Source: a virus. From it: a stretch of 46,872 nucleotides of DNA. The translations under genes and the position numbers were made by a program. Location of the stretch: positions 1-46,872 of IMG/VR virus record IMGVR_UViG_3300009447_000015. One strand, given 5' to 3'. Positions 37,516 to 46,492 of the stretch are shown piece after piece; position 1 is the first letter of the stretch; each line of letters begins with the position of its first letter. The notes beneath the pieces were generated by a model, which was given only the letters and a program-made list of their open reading frames with translations, searched no databases and was not told the origin of the DNA.

Positions 37516-38691
37516 TTAATTGTTAAATTTTTTTGTTTTAATTTTTAATTTTGAAGAATCAAAACCACTGATTGCTTTAACTTTTAAACCATTGATGTAA
37601 ACATCACCAGAAGCTGCTTTTCTTGTTTCAGTACTGGGGTTTTTTGAATTAGTAACTACTTCTTTTACTGCATCGGCCTTGCCTTGCTCATAAAAGTGAG
37701 ATGCTATCCTGTCAATGTTCTCAGCAGCGTACATAGCCTTATGATACCCTTTCGCGTCTACAACTTCACCTTTATCGTTTAAGAACTTCTTAATTAGGTT
37801 GTTGATGTTTGATTGGTTCTCAGCTACTTTTTCAACATTTTGAATACCGTACCTAAATTTCTTTTCTCCTACATTGATGTCAAAACCTTTGAAATCATCA
37901 GAAAAAAGCCTTTTAGTCTCGGCTTTAAACTTCTCGTGTTGCTCAGCAGCTATGCTTTGCTCTTCATTATATCGGTTAAAAAAGTCAAGCGCTTTCTTTT
38001 GTTCTTGGGTAACACCAGGTCTCAACTTGATTTCCTCGTAATATTTACCCTTAAGCTCTTCAAGATAACTCTTAGCTTTTGCAACTTCTTCTTTAAACGC
38101 AAGTTTCTTTTTTCTTACGTCTCTATCTTCATCCAACTCCTCATCATAACTGAAATTATCTTCCATAAGGAATTCTATTTCTTCAGAGTCTAGATGTGGC
38201 CTTGTTTTTTTATAGTATTCTTTTAATAACGCTTCGTTATTTACGTTGTCGTAATTAGCATTTAATCTAACATAATCTTCTACCGTTCCACCAGTCTCTT
38301 CCATAAAAGAAACTAATTTTTCTATGTTTTCAGGTAATTGTTTACCTGTTTGTTCGCTTTCTTGAACAGCTTGTTCAACTTGTTCCGTTAGATCTTTAAC
38401 CTCTTCTACCTCTTCTTCAGTTATTTCTTGAATAACTACTGGTTCTTGTTCAACAACCTCTTCGGTAGGCTCTGCGGGTTCTTCGTCTCGTTCAACCACT
38501 TCTTGCAATTCCACTTCGGGTTGTTCTGTGCGTAACAAGCTTTCATCTGTGATTTGCTCTTGAACGGCATCTTCTTCTTTTTTAGGTGTTAGATCAACTT
38601 TAATAACATCTTCGTTGTTATTTAGTTTTTTCATCGCGGGTTTTTTCTTTTTTAATTTAAAATCACCCTCTTGTTTTACAATTTCTGACAT
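37516..38691 (-). CDS. Putative scaffold protein (391 aa)
   Basis: An extremely acidic protein: the first 130 residues are mostly Glu, Asp, Val and Thr (for example EEPAEPTEEVVEQEPVVIQE). Then a helical, heptad-like part (KLAFKEEVAKAKSYLEELKG) and a basic C-terminal end (LKVKAISGFDSSKLKIKTKK), which would touch the capsid shell. Its place between portal and capsid genes is that of scaffolds. No protease motif seen. Confidence 0.72.
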   Translation of the reverse strand: MSEIVKQEGDFKLKKKKPAMKKLNNNEDVIKVDLTPKKEEDAVQEQITDESLLRTEQPEVELQEVVERDEEPAEPTEEVVEQEPVVIQEITEEEVEEVKDLTEQVEQAVQESEQTGKQLPENIEKLVSFMEETGGTVEDYVRLNANYDNVNNEALLKEYYKKTRPHLDSEEIEFLMEDNFSYDEELDEDRDVRKKKLAFKEEVAKAKSYLEELKGKYYEEIKLRPGVTQEQKKALDFFNRYNEEQSIAAEQHEKFKAETKRLFSDDFKGFDINVGEKKFRYGIQNVEKVAENQSNINNLIKKFLNDKGEVVDAKGYHKAMYAAENIDRIASHFYEQGKADAVKEVVTNSKNPSTETRKAASGDVYINGLKVKAISGFDSSKLKIKTKKFNN

Positions 38692-38722
38692 GATATAATA
38701 ATATATAATTGATTAATAAAAT

Positions 38723-41131
38723 TTATCTAGGAGCAAACTGCTCTAGATTGAATCCTCCAAGAGTGTCGTTCCCTTGTGACTCAAAATCTTTAGGTAGCAA
38801 ATCATTTTGTCTTTGATTTATTAACTCAGATTGTTGTGTAGCTTGTATTTTAGTTCTTTTGTCTTTGCGATCTTCAACTTCAGCAATTTTACCAGCTTCT
38901 GCATTAGCTTTTATTTGAGCTAATTGCATTTGATAATTAAACTCTTCAGCCATAAGCTCTCTTTTAATTTGAGCTTCTGTTTGCATTCTTTGTATCTCAA
39001 ACTGTGATTTAGCTTGTTCAATACTAACTTTCTCTTGAGTAAGAGCTTGTTGTTTTTGAACCTCAGCCATAGCAGCTCTCTCGTTTGCTTCTGAATTAGC
39101 TTGTGCTTGCGCCTGTATATTAGCAAGTTGCGCTTGTTCAGCAGCTTCTTGTTTCTTTTTCTGTCTAAATTTAAGTAATTGATTAGCTAGTTTAAGATTA
39201 GATATTTCTCTAATATCAATAGCATCTTCTAAACCAATCATACCAGCTTGTAAAGCTATTTGTATATTTTGTTCTAATTGAGACTTTTCTTCTTCTTCAG
39301 GTTCTAACTCTAAGAATATTCCGAAATCATGTAAACTTAACTCGTCAACTTCTTCTAATACAGCAGCATTAAACGTGTTTATACTGTTTATTAAAGACAT
39401 TCTAGTTAAAGGAAAATCAAGTACATCAGCAACTTTCATACTAACGTTCTCGCATGCTCTAATGGTTAAATAAAACAGTGATTGTAATATATGCCTAGTT
39501 GCGACATTTGATTGATTAGCAGCCATCTTTTGAAGCCCTAGAAGAGCGTCTTTATCTGGGTTACTACCATCTCTTGCTTCGTTTAATCCAGTTACATCCC
39601 TTATCATCTGTAGATAATAGTTGTAAGTGTTTATTAATGAAGCTATTTTTCCTTGACCAGATGAAGAAGATAATTCTTGAACTGGTACTTTACCCCTGTT
39701 TAATTCACCATCTTGAGTAAGTGATCTACCAACTACACTACCAGTTTGGAAATACATGTTTAATGCTTCCGCTGCGTTATAATTTGTACCATTACCAAGA
39801 TCAACTTCAGCTAAACCATCCATATCTAAGAACACACCATCTGGTACTATTCTAGACATTACTTGTTGTAGCTTCAAATGAGTTAATTGAATCATATCAG
39901 CAAATCCAGTGATCTTACTAACTATTGACTCAATTCTTCCTTTGTACATTCTAGGCGCTACAATAGAGTAGTTCATCACTACTTTGGTTGTATCAGCATA
40001 CGGCCTAGTCATATTTTCAGTTAATTTCCATTCAAGCATGGTATTATTACCTAATACTTTAGCTCCAGAGTATAAAACTTCAATAGTTCTAGAAACTCTT
40101 TCAAAATTATCGTTAGCTGGTGGATCAAAACTATCGTCTTTAACTATAGCTTTTTCTAATCCATTTTCAGTTTGTTTTATTTTAAACACTTGGTTATTGT
40201 ACGTCTTGTACTCAAAATACAATACTTGAACAGTGTTTTCATCGTAATTACCCCAACCAGTTATATACTGATTGTTGCCAGGCATATTTTGTATATTTTT
40301 TAATTCCTCTTCAGATATATATGGAAATTCTTTTTTTAATTCGGCTATAGTTATAGATTTAACTTCACCTACATAATATATGTCTTCAAAGTTTGGATCT
40401 TCTGTGTAAGAATAAACCAAATAAGCTGGATCAACATAATCTACTTTTATTCCTTCAGATACATTAAAACTAGTTTTTAAACAAGATATACCTAGTACCG
40501 TTAAGTCATACGCTAGTCTTTTTCTTGTTTCATCGTACTTGTTTTGACTTAAAACTGTTTTAATAACCTCTTCTTCTGCAATCTCTACACTTTGTTTGTA
40601 GTTTAATTGCATAAATAAATCAAGTTCCTCTTTGTTATCAGGAAGCATGTCAGGTTCAGAAGAAGAATATAAGTTTTGTCCAAACTCAGCATTAATCTGA
40701 TCTAAGTATGCTTTGTTTTCTATATCTCTCAAAGCATTAAAAGCGTAGTTAGTTCTTTGTTTTAAAGCGAATGGATCAGTAGCCATAGCTTTAACCTGAT
40801 AACCTTTTTGAGTCATACCATTAACTACTATATCCACAAACTTAGATATAACAGGTACTGGTTTCCAATCTAAATTAAGATAAGACAAGTCACCATTAAT
40901 AGCTAACTCATCTTTGTATTTTTGTATAGATTGCTCACCTCTAGCGTATAACCTTAACTGATGAAAGTTATTATAGTTTGTTTGATACCTATTAGCATTA
41001 GTTCTTCCTTGGTCAAACCACTCTTGTTCAATGGCTCTAGCCACTTGAATACCATACTCTAACGACGCCTTTTCAGCATCACTAACCACTTGGCTTGGAA
41101 AAGAACTATTGGTATTTGTGTATATATTCAT
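38723..41131 (-). CDS. Portal protein (802 aa)
   Basis: Large portal protein. N-terminus: YGIQVARAIEQEWFDQGRTN, then YNNFHQLRLYARGEQSIQKY, then WKPVPVISKFVDIVVNGMTQ, typical of portal stems in Bacteroidota podo-like phages. The middle has VVMNYSIVAPRMYKGRIESI, then VTGLNEARDGSNPDKDALLG, which forms the wing/crown. The last 150 residues are a Gln/Ala-rich coiled coil with an unusually long C-terminal barrel (EQAQLANIQAQAQANSEANE, then QKRDDRK-like charges). The start of the large terminase lies one base away. Confidence 0.85.
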   Translation of the reverse strand: MNIYTNTNSSFPSQVVSDAEKASLEYGIQVARAIEQEWFDQGRTNANRYQTNYNNFHQLRLYARGEQSIQKYKDELAINGDLSYLNLDWKPVPVISKFVDIVVNGMTQKGYQVKAMATDPFALKQRTNYAFNALRDIENKAYLDQINAEFGQNLYSSSEPDMLPDNKEELDLFMQLNYKQSVEIAEEEVIKTVLSQNKYDETRKRLAYDLTVLGISCLKTSFNVSEGIKVDYVDPAYLVYSYTEDPNFEDIYYVGEVKSITIAELKKEFPYISEEELKNIQNMPGNNQYITGWGNYDENTVQVLYFEYKTYNNQVFKIKQTENGLEKAIVKDDSFDPPANDNFERVSRTIEVLYSGAKVLGNNTMLEWKLTENMTRPYADTTKVVMNYSIVAPRMYKGRIESIVSKITGFADMIQLTHLKLQQVMSRIVPDGVFLDMDGLAEVDLGNGTNYNAAEALNMYFQTGSVVGRSLTQDGELNRGKVPVQELSSSSGQGKIASLINTYNYYLQMIRDVTGLNEARDGSNPDKDALLGLQKMAANQSNVATRHILQSLFYLTIRACENVSMKVADVLDFPLTRMSLINSINTFNAAVLEEVDELSLHDFGIFLELEPEEEEKSQLEQNIQIALQAGMIGLEDAIDIREISNLKLANQLLKFRQKKKQEAAEQAQLANIQAQAQANSEANERAAMAEVQKQQALTQEKVSIEQAKSQFEIQRMQTEAQIKRELMAEEFNYQMQLAQIKANAEAGKIAEVEDRKDKRTKIQATQQSELINQRQNDLLPKDFESQGNDTLGGFNLEQFAPR

Positions 41132-43357
41132 TTATAGTATAATTTTTGAGGTACTACCATCATTATTGTATCTTTTAATACCTAGATTAACAGGTTGTCT
41201 TTCTATTCTATTTACAGGAACATATCTGTGTTTATTGCAAGCCATTAAAGCAAGTCCAGAGCTAATAGACGCATCGTGACTTGTTCTGTTATTTATGTTA
41301 AATCTAGCCCAGTCTTCTAGTGTTCTTTGAAAATACATATCTCCATATCCAGTATCTAAAAGACCAATATGTTGTTCTACATAAGTTTCAATTGCCGCAG
41401 CATGAGCTTGTTTTATATCTTCGCTAGAGTTAGGTATTCCACCTATTTCTCTTTCAGTAACAGATAGTTTATTCCAAACTTTATCTGGTCTATTCATTGA
41501 AAAACCTCTATAACCTCTCCTTTTAAAATGGTATAAAAGTCTAGGTTTGTTATTTTCTGCAAGTATTGGCATACCGTAAAATATACAAGCCATTAAAACA
41601 TCTTCAAAAAATATCTCAGCAGTTTGTGGTCTAGCTATATATTCTAAGAAAAAATGGTTAGGTGGTACATCTTCCATAGAAAACTTAGTTAAACCGTGTA
41701 AAGATCCGTTAGAACCTCTTTGATCAACTGTACCAGATATATCATAACTATCACATCCAAAAGCACCACAGTGCTCGTTTCCAGGATATTTAGTGCCATT
41801 CTTTATTATTACTCGGTTTTGCAGATCTTTAGGTGGAACCCAAGTTATTTTAAACCTACCGTCTTTATTAGGGTTAAAAACAACCCTAGTATCAGGCATA
41901 CCGTTCTCCCAAGCAAAACTTCCCGTAGTTACAACAGATGTGTTTCTTAAATCTTCATTATAATCAATCTGCTGGTATATTTTAGTTAAATTAAATAATG
42001 ATTCTTTCGCCTCATCCCTAAAAGCGTGTTGCTCTGTTCTTGGGAATTGTCTATACATTTCATTTAATCCGTCTTGATCGTTCTTTAAACCATCGACTTC
42101 ATTTTGCCAATGTTCTATTACACTATACTCTATTAACGAGCCGTCGGCAGCTTTAACTGGTTTCTCTGGAGTATCGAATACAGGTATTCCATAAGTATCA
42201 ATGAATCCTTCGTAGTTCCATTCCATAGGTATGAACAGAGAATATAATCCTGAACTAGTCTGTCCATTGCGGTTTCTCTTGGAAACGTCGGAGTCATAAT
42301 ATAATCTTTTAAAATTCTCTCCACCTTTAGCTAAAGCATTAGAAGTGGATCCCATCATACATTTACCTATAATCCTACTACCTAACCTTAATGTTGTTTT
42401 TGTTACCCTCCAGTTATTTAATATATTATCTGGTCTCTCCCATTTACCACTTTCATCATGAACTAATAATTTTAGTTTTTCACCGTCATACGAGTTGTCT
42501 CCTGTGTTTTTCCAGTCGATCGTGGTGTCAAGCCCTTGTAAATCGTTTTTGGCTGTGGAAACCTTATCGACGGACTTTCTGGTAATTTTGGACGCGGGTA
42601 CGCGGTAGGCGAGCTCGGTCTTCGGCCTATCCATTCCGTCCTGAATTGGTTTGAAGAAGAAAGGATAGTTGATTGATATAGGTACCACCTTATCTGTAAA
42701 CATTTTCTTAGCATCTGCTCCTGATTTAGATAAGATCCCGAATCTCGCATCAGAAGATATTGTTGCCATATTAACTGCTGTTCCGCTGGCCATGAAGCTA
42801 AAACCGGACCTCCTATTCTTAAGGTAGCACATTCCGAAACATCTGTTATCTGCTTGGCAAGCTTCCCAGAATATAAAGAATAATCTGTTTGCTTCCCTAA
42901 AATCTGCTCTCCCAACATCAATCTTGGTCCACTGCAAGTACATGTAGTGATTACCAGTAATGTAAGTAGGAACACCTTTGTTGTAAAACGAAAAACCTTT
43001 TTCCCTATATTCAAACTCTTGATCGATATACTCATACCATTTGTTTTTAAAGTGATCAGGGTAAGTGTCCCACTCAAATATTGTTTTAATCTTTGACAAT
43101 TCTTTTGGAATGTCATGAGCTTCCCAATACTGATCTAGTTTGTTTTCTGATCTTGAATAAGCATTCTCTATAAAAGGTAATGCTATTTTTAATCCTTGTA
43201 TTTCGTATATTTCTCCAATTTTACCAGTCTTACTTATAACAACTACATCATGTTCTTTGTTATAACCATACTCCCACTTTTTATATCTATTTTGGGTTTT
43301 TATAGTTTTAGACTTGATATGATCAGGTAATATCTTATATAACGTTTGTTCGTACAT
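41132..43357 (-). CDS. terL: Terminase large subunit (741 aa)
   Basis: The ATPase has a deviant Walker A at about 180-187 (KNRRSGFS), Walker B LLVHDE at 297-302 and a coupling motif GST at 336-338. The nuclease part is marked by GAFGCDSYDISGTVDQRG (about 545-560) with its Asp pair. An N-terminal extension of about 130 residues (YKKWEYGYNKEHDVVVISKT) precedes the ATPase and is typical for this group. The C-terminus has RYNNDGSTSKII. The protein cuts concatemers and drives packaging with the portal encoded next. Confidence 0.88.
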   Translation of the reverse strand: MYEQTLYKILPDHIKSKTIKTQNRYKKWEYGYNKEHDVVVISKTGKIGEIYEIQGLKIALPFIENAYSRSENKLDQYWEAHDIPKELSKIKTIFEWDTYPDHFKNKWYEYIDQEFEYREKGFSFYNKGVPTYITGNHYMYLQWTKIDVGRADFREANRLFFIFWEACQADNRCFGMCYLKNRRSGFSFMASGTAVNMATISSDARFGILSKSGADAKKMFTDKVVPISINYPFFFKPIQDGMDRPKTELAYRVPASKITRKSVDKVSTAKNDLQGLDTTIDWKNTGDNSYDGEKLKLLVHDESGKWERPDNILNNWRVTKTTLRLGSRIIGKCMMGSTSNALAKGGENFKRLYYDSDVSKRNRNGQTSSGLYSLFIPMEWNYEGFIDTYGIPVFDTPEKPVKAADGSLIEYSVIEHWQNEVDGLKNDQDGLNEMYRQFPRTEQHAFRDEAKESLFNLTKIYQQIDYNEDLRNTSVVTTGSFAWENGMPDTRVVFNPNKDGRFKITWVPPKDLQNRVIIKNGTKYPGNEHCGAFGCDSYDISGTVDQRGSNGSLHGLTKFSMEDVPPNHFFLEYIARPQTAEIFFEDVLMACIFYGMPILAENNKPRLLYHFKRRGYRGFSMNRPDKVWNKLSVTEREIGGIPNSSEDIKQAHAAAIETYVEQHIGLLDTGYGDMYFQRTLEDWARFNINNRTSHDASISSGLALMACNKHRYVPVNRIERQPVNLGIKRYNNDGSTSKIIL

Positions 43358-43629
43358 TACTTAGATCTACCTTCAGCGAAACCTCTGAAATTTTTTTGTG
43401 GTGAATCAGCAGATTCATCATTTAACAATTGTTCTTCTTGTTCAATACGTGAAAGTATTTCAAAAGCATCAAATATTGCTAATTTCTTTGTAGCAGCAGC
43501 ATTTTTTAATCTATCAGCTGATATATCATCATCTGAATCAACAATTTTTTCTCTAGCTACTTTTATTAATTCCTCAACTGCTTTTTGCCCAGCTAGGATT
43601 ATTTTCTTCTTCGTTTCCTTGGTATTCAT
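43357..43629 (-). CDS. Small gene beside terminase, candidate small subunit (90 aa)
   Basis: A 90-residue helical, charged protein (QKAVEELIKVAREKIVDSDD, then LKNAAATKKLAIFDAFEILS). The stop overlaps the terminase start (TAATG), the usual place of the small terminase subunit. No clear HTH is seen, so the assignment is from position and size only. It overlaps the GroES-like gene by 56 bases. Confidence 0.5.
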   Translation of the reverse strand: MNTKETKKKIILAGQKAVEELIKVAREKIVDSDDDISADRLKNAAATKKLAIFDAFEILSRIEQEEQLLNDESADSPQKNFRGFAEGRSK

Positions 43630-44179
43630 ATTTAATTACAATATCATTAGATTTCATACAGTACAATTTCTTTTCGTCAACTACAAACTCAAACTCTCCG
43701 CCTGGGGTATAACCAATAAGGTCTCCAGGATTGATTTCTAGCGCTTGTAAGGAACTATTACCGTATTTAAGTATACCAATAAGCTTTTGCTCTTTTTCAA
43801 GAGAGAAGCTGTCTTTATTTTTAATTGGAACAACAAAACATCTATCATTAAAAGTTTTCCATTTTTTAGGTTGTCCATATAAATATATTTGATCTGGCGC
43901 AACAAAATATAATCCATCAATAAACATTGACCTACTATCTTTTTGATTGCCTTTCATGTCATAAAACCTTCTAAATACGTTATGGTGTATTAAAACAATA
44001 TCACCAACGCTTATACCTGTTTCATAAGCTAAAGGTGTTGCTACAACTTCAGCATAATTATTTACAGACTTAAAACTCTCTATTGATGAGTTTGTAATTA
44101 AGGTTTTATCTCCAACTTTCTTTTCGTTGTCATAGCGCTTACCAACTGGCTTCACAATGAAGTCGTAAATACTTCTCAT
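43574..44179 (-). CDS. GroES-like co-chaperonin (201 aa)
   Basis: A 201-residue protein with Cpn10-type pieces: ITNSSIESFKSVNNYAEVVA, then GISVGDIVLIHHNVFRRFYD near 55-75, and a second set LEINPGDLIGYTPGGEFEFV, then KKLYCMKSNDIVIKYEYQG near 145-190, in which 'GD...Y..., D...LY.M...DI' is the GroES hallmark. It is twice the GroES length with two related halves. Its C-terminus NPSWAKSS is a conserved tail in marine flavobacterial phages as I recall. T4 gp31 is a precedent: it replaces GroES to fold the capsid protein. Function here is inferred. Confidence 0.58.
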   Translation of the reverse strand: MRSIYDFIVKPVGKRYDNEKKVGDKTLITNSSIESFKSVNNYAEVVATPLAYETGISVGDIVLIHHNVFRRFYDMKGNQKDSRSMFIDGLYFVAPDQIYLYGQPKKWKTFNDRCFVVPIKNKDSFSLEKEQKLIGILKYGNSSLQALEINPGDLIGYTPGGEFEFVVDEKKLYCMKSNDIVIKYEYQGNEEENNPSWAKSS

Positions 44180-44406
44180 TAGTACTCAAGATCGTATTCA
44201 ACGGATATTGCCATGTTAGAATTAAATTTCTTCCATGGCATTACCTCGTTGTTTTTCTTTATGTGAATGTTATAAGAGCTATCTTCTTCGTCGAATAATA
44301 TATAGGCTATTTCATGACCACCATAAACGCTTTGTCCTACAGCATAGTGCATTGCGTCGTTCTTGTAGTCAGAACCTATACTTATTTTTCTTATAACGGA
44401 AGACAT
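44179..44406 (-). CDS. Hypothetical protein (75 aa)
   Basis: A 75-residue protein with a beta pattern (VIRKISIGSDYKNDAMHYAV, then YNIHIKKNNEVMPWKKF). Start and stop overlap both neighbours by a base or two, so it is part of one long late operon. No family recognised, although it resembles small proteins I have seen in late modules of marine phages. Confidence 0.64.
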   Translation of the reverse strand: MSSVIRKISIGSDYKNDAMHYAVGQSVYGGHEIAYILFDEEDSSYNIHIKKNNEVMPWKKFNSNMAISVEYDLEY

Positions 44407-44651
44407 TATTCTTCTTCTTTAACTATTTCAGTGTAAGAACCAGTTTCTATATCAATAGTAATAGCTCCATACTCTTTCTCTAATTCAGCTTTAAAAGCTT
44501 CGATCTCTTCGTTTAGACCAGCTTGCTTGTGTAATAAAGCATGCTTTTGAACTTCCACAAACCCGATGTCTTTTAATAGATCAGATAATTGCTTTTGTTG
44601 TTCTTGAATTTTCGTTAATTGGTCTTTTGTAATTGAATTTACTTTTTTCAT
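44406..44651 (-). CDS. Coiled-coil hypothetical protein (81 aa)
   Basis: Residues 5-65 form a coiled coil (ITKDQLTKIQEQQKQLSDLL, then NEEIEAFKAELEKEYG), ending in an acidic tail (IVKEEE). The start follows an AAATC repeat rather than an SD site. No domain recognised. It may be a virion-assembly factor; unknown. Confidence 0.64.
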   Translation of the reverse strand: MKKVNSITKDQLTKIQEQQKQLSDLLKDIGFVEVQKHALLHKQAGLNEEIEAFKAELEKEYGAITIDIETGSYTEIVKEEE

Positions 44652-44677
44652 TTGATTTGATTTGATTTAATTAATTT

Positions 44678-45130
44678 TTATTTATTTTCTTTAATCGCAG
44701 AGCCAAAGTAGTAACCAAAAATACTAAGGGCAACACCTTCAACTATACCGATCAAATGTATGAAAATTTCTTTATTAGACTCTGGTACTTGTGTAGTAAC
44801 TACGGTGTAAACTAAAAAAGCAAAAGCTGAAAGTCCAACTATGCCAGTCAAATTAAACATCCAGTCTGTTCCGTACTTCCTTAGATTTACCTCTCTTTTT
44901 CTAGCTGAGTCTCTATCTTCTACTTCTAATCTATAAAGTTCCACCAATCTATCGTGAGCTTCAGCTTTTTGATCATCACTTAAATCAGGGTCTTTGTTTA
45001 TAAGATTTTTAACTACACCTAAAAGACCTTTATCCGGAAGTGCATCGCCTACAACATCAATTATAGTAGAACCAGCGCCGAGTAAAAATTTACCCAGCCC
45101 GGTTTCTTTAAATGGTTTTTTATTTTCCAT
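44678..45130 (-). CDS. Holin-like protein with two C-terminal TM segments (150 aa)
   Basis: The frame can be read from 45220, but the first 30 codons lie within the next gene; ATG at 45130 gives 150 residues. A helical N-terminal region (LLGAGSTIIDVVGDALPDKG, then AHDRLVELYRLEVEDRDSAR) precedes two membrane spans: FNLTGIVGLSAFAFLVYTVV and HLIGIVEGVALSIFGYYFGS. That layout fits the 3TM-type holins of gene transfer agents and phages. It lies in a cluster with a metallopeptidase and an M15 peptidase, i.e. the lysis region. Confidence 0.72.
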   Translation of the reverse strand: MENKKPFKETGLGKFLLGAGSTIIDVVGDALPDKGLLGVVKNLINKDPDLSDDQKAEAHDRLVELYRLEVEDRDSARKREVNLRKYGTDWMFNLTGIVGLSAFAFLVYTVVTTQVPESNKEIFIHLIGIVEGVALSIFGYYFGSAIKENK

Positions 45131-45428
45131 AAGCTTCTTTTTCCCATGGTAAGTTTTTAGCGCCCTCTTCCATTTGCGCTCTTGAGTATTTTTTACCTTT
45201 CCAAAAAACCGCACTATCATTGTAATCTAAATCACCTCTCTTCATTTGATCTAAATGAATTTTCTCGTGATTAATTACATCTTGTTTTTGTTTTTCGTCA
45301 GTAATATTTTTATTTATAAGTATGCTACCATTCCTATCGGCTTTACCTAACACTTCGTCACCTAAGTCTACGTTGTATATAGGTGTGTTGTCGATATAGT
45401 ATGGTGGATTACTTAGTTTGAACGCCAT
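45120..45428 (-). CDS. HExxH metallopeptidase-like protein (102 aa)
   Basis: A 102-residue protein with a zincin motif: VINHEKIHLDQMKRGDL at about 51-67, that is H-E-K-I-H with a third ligand likely downstream. The N-terminus is beta (PIYNVDLGDEVLGKADRNGS). A small Zn-peptidase fold is likely. It overlaps the holin gene by 11 bases and lies near the M15 peptidase, so a wall or host-protein cleavage role is plausible; the substrate is unknown. I recall close relatives in marine flavobacterial phages. Confidence 0.66.
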   Translation of the reverse strand: MAFKLSNPPYYIDNTPIYNVDLGDEVLGKADRNGSILINKNITDEKQKQDVINHEKIHLDQMKRGDLDYNDSAVFWKGKKYSRAQMEEGAKNLPWEKEAYGK

Positions 45429-45576
45429 TATAAGGGAACATGTTGTTTAAAGCTTCTTTTCTTTTTTGGCAACCACAAGGAATATTAAGACCCTCTGACA
45501 CTTTATCAACTACTGTTTTAATACCAGTAGCTGTAGTTATCTTTTCTATAGTGTCACCTAAACCCTTAGATTCCAT
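45409..45576 (-). CDS. Small CGC-containing hypothetical protein (55 aa)
   Basis: A 55-codon frame overlapping the metallopeptidase gene by 20 bases. It reads GLGDTIEKITTATGIKTVVD, then NIPCGCQKRKEALNNMFPY. The Cys-Gly-Cys plus basic region is the only motif. Start overlaps the upstream stop by one base. I recall the same layout in other marine phage late genes. Function unknown. Confidence 0.66.
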   Translation of the reverse strand: MESKGLGDTIEKITTATGIKTVVDKVSEGLNIPCGCQKRKEALNNMFPYNGVQTK

Positions 45577-45785
45577 TATTTAGAGCAGTGTTTACTCATC
45601 CAAGATCCACCCATTTTCATAGGAGAACCACTCATTTTAGCTGGTGATCCGTACATAGACATTGGACTATCGTCTTTCATTCCTACTTGAGCGTTTTCTG
45701 CGTAGTTATCTCTAGTAGATTTTTTCAATGATTGATTACTTGCTTCTCTAACGTCGTAAGCTGTTTTTTCACTAATGTTTGGCAT
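45576..45785 (-). CDS. Ser/Met-rich small protein (69 aa)
   Basis: A 69-residue protein with an N-terminal helical half and a Ser/Met/Gly-rich tail (MSMYGSPAKMSGSPMKMGGS). The GSPxKM unit is repeated within it, and KMKGSPLKAIG opens the neighbouring basic protein at 46468. It is likely disordered and could be a virion or scaffolding-tail peptide. Function unknown. Confidence 0.62.
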   Translation of the reverse strand: MPNISEKTAYDVREASNQSLKKSTRDNYAENAQVGMKDDSPMSMYGSPAKMSGSPMKMGGSWMSKHCSK

Positions 45786-45790
45786 AATTA

Positions 45791-46468
45791 TTATTTTTTA
45801 TTTTTTCTTTTAATTCTTTCTGCTATTCTACCAGCTCTTTTTTCTAATCTTTTAGCTTTTGCACCAGCAGCCATTCTACTCTCCATTTTGGTACTTGACG
45901 CAGCTGTTTCTTTAGCTTTTAAAGCCTTATTAGAAGCTTTGGCCATTCTCATTTCTTTTCTGCTTTTTGGAGCATCAGAAACTTTATTTGCCATTTTATC
46001 TGCTTTCATTTTCTTTCTACTTTTTGGTGCTTCAGTTGATTTAGTAGATTTTGCTGCTGTTTTTTTAGTTAAATCAGAGGATAGTTTAGAGGCAGAAGCT
46101 GTTTTTATTTCTGTTCCAACACCACCTTTATTTTCTAACGAAACTTTTTGTTTTTGTAAATTTGTAACACCAAGTTTGCTAGCTGCTTTTTCAAAAGCAT
46201 TTCCAGTAACCTTCTTTTGTCTAGGAGTTGAAGAAGGAGTTGTTGTTTTTGCTTTTGGTTTTGTTTCAACAGGTGTTGTGTCAGCTATCGTAGGTATAGT
46301 AAAACCTCTTGGAATTGTAGGACCTTGAATAGTACCAATTGTGTTTGTTCTAGCAGAACTTGGTGGATCTTGGTATGTAATTCTTTTTGTTACCCCTTCT
46401 ACTCTTACAGTTCCTGTTGTTTTATCTCCAATAGCTTTCAATGGAGAACCTTTCATTTTAAATGGCAT
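45791..46468 (-). CDS. Lys-rich disordered protein (225 aa)
   Basis: A highly basic, low-complexity protein. It opens KMKGSPLKAIGDK, then a Pro/Thr-rich part (TIPRGFTIPTIADTTPVETK), then Lys/Ala-rich repeats: APKSRKKMKADKMANK and APKSRKEMRMAKASNK are two copies of one unit around residues 147-180. The end is AGRIAERIKRKNKK. Charge and disorder suggest DNA binding, such as a packaged DNA-condensing or ejected protein, but no fold can be named. Confidence 0.58.
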   Translation of the reverse strand: MPFKMKGSPLKAIGDKTTGTVRVEGVTKRITYQDPPSSARTNTIGTIQGPTIPRGFTIPTIADTTPVETKPKAKTTTPSSTPRQKKVTGNAFEKAASKLGVTNLQKQKVSLENKGGVGTEIKTASASKLSSDLTKKTAAKSTKSTEAPKSRKKMKADKMANKVSDAPKSRKEMRMAKASNKALKAKETAASSTKMESRMAAGAKAKRLEKRAGRIAERIKRKNKK

Positions 46469-46492
46469 AGTTTTATTTTTTATATATTAATA

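Noticed and set aside
42472-43116. A 214-codon minus frame inside the terminase gene
   Set aside because: The terminase frame carries conserved ATPase motifs; this one is a shadow with no motif.
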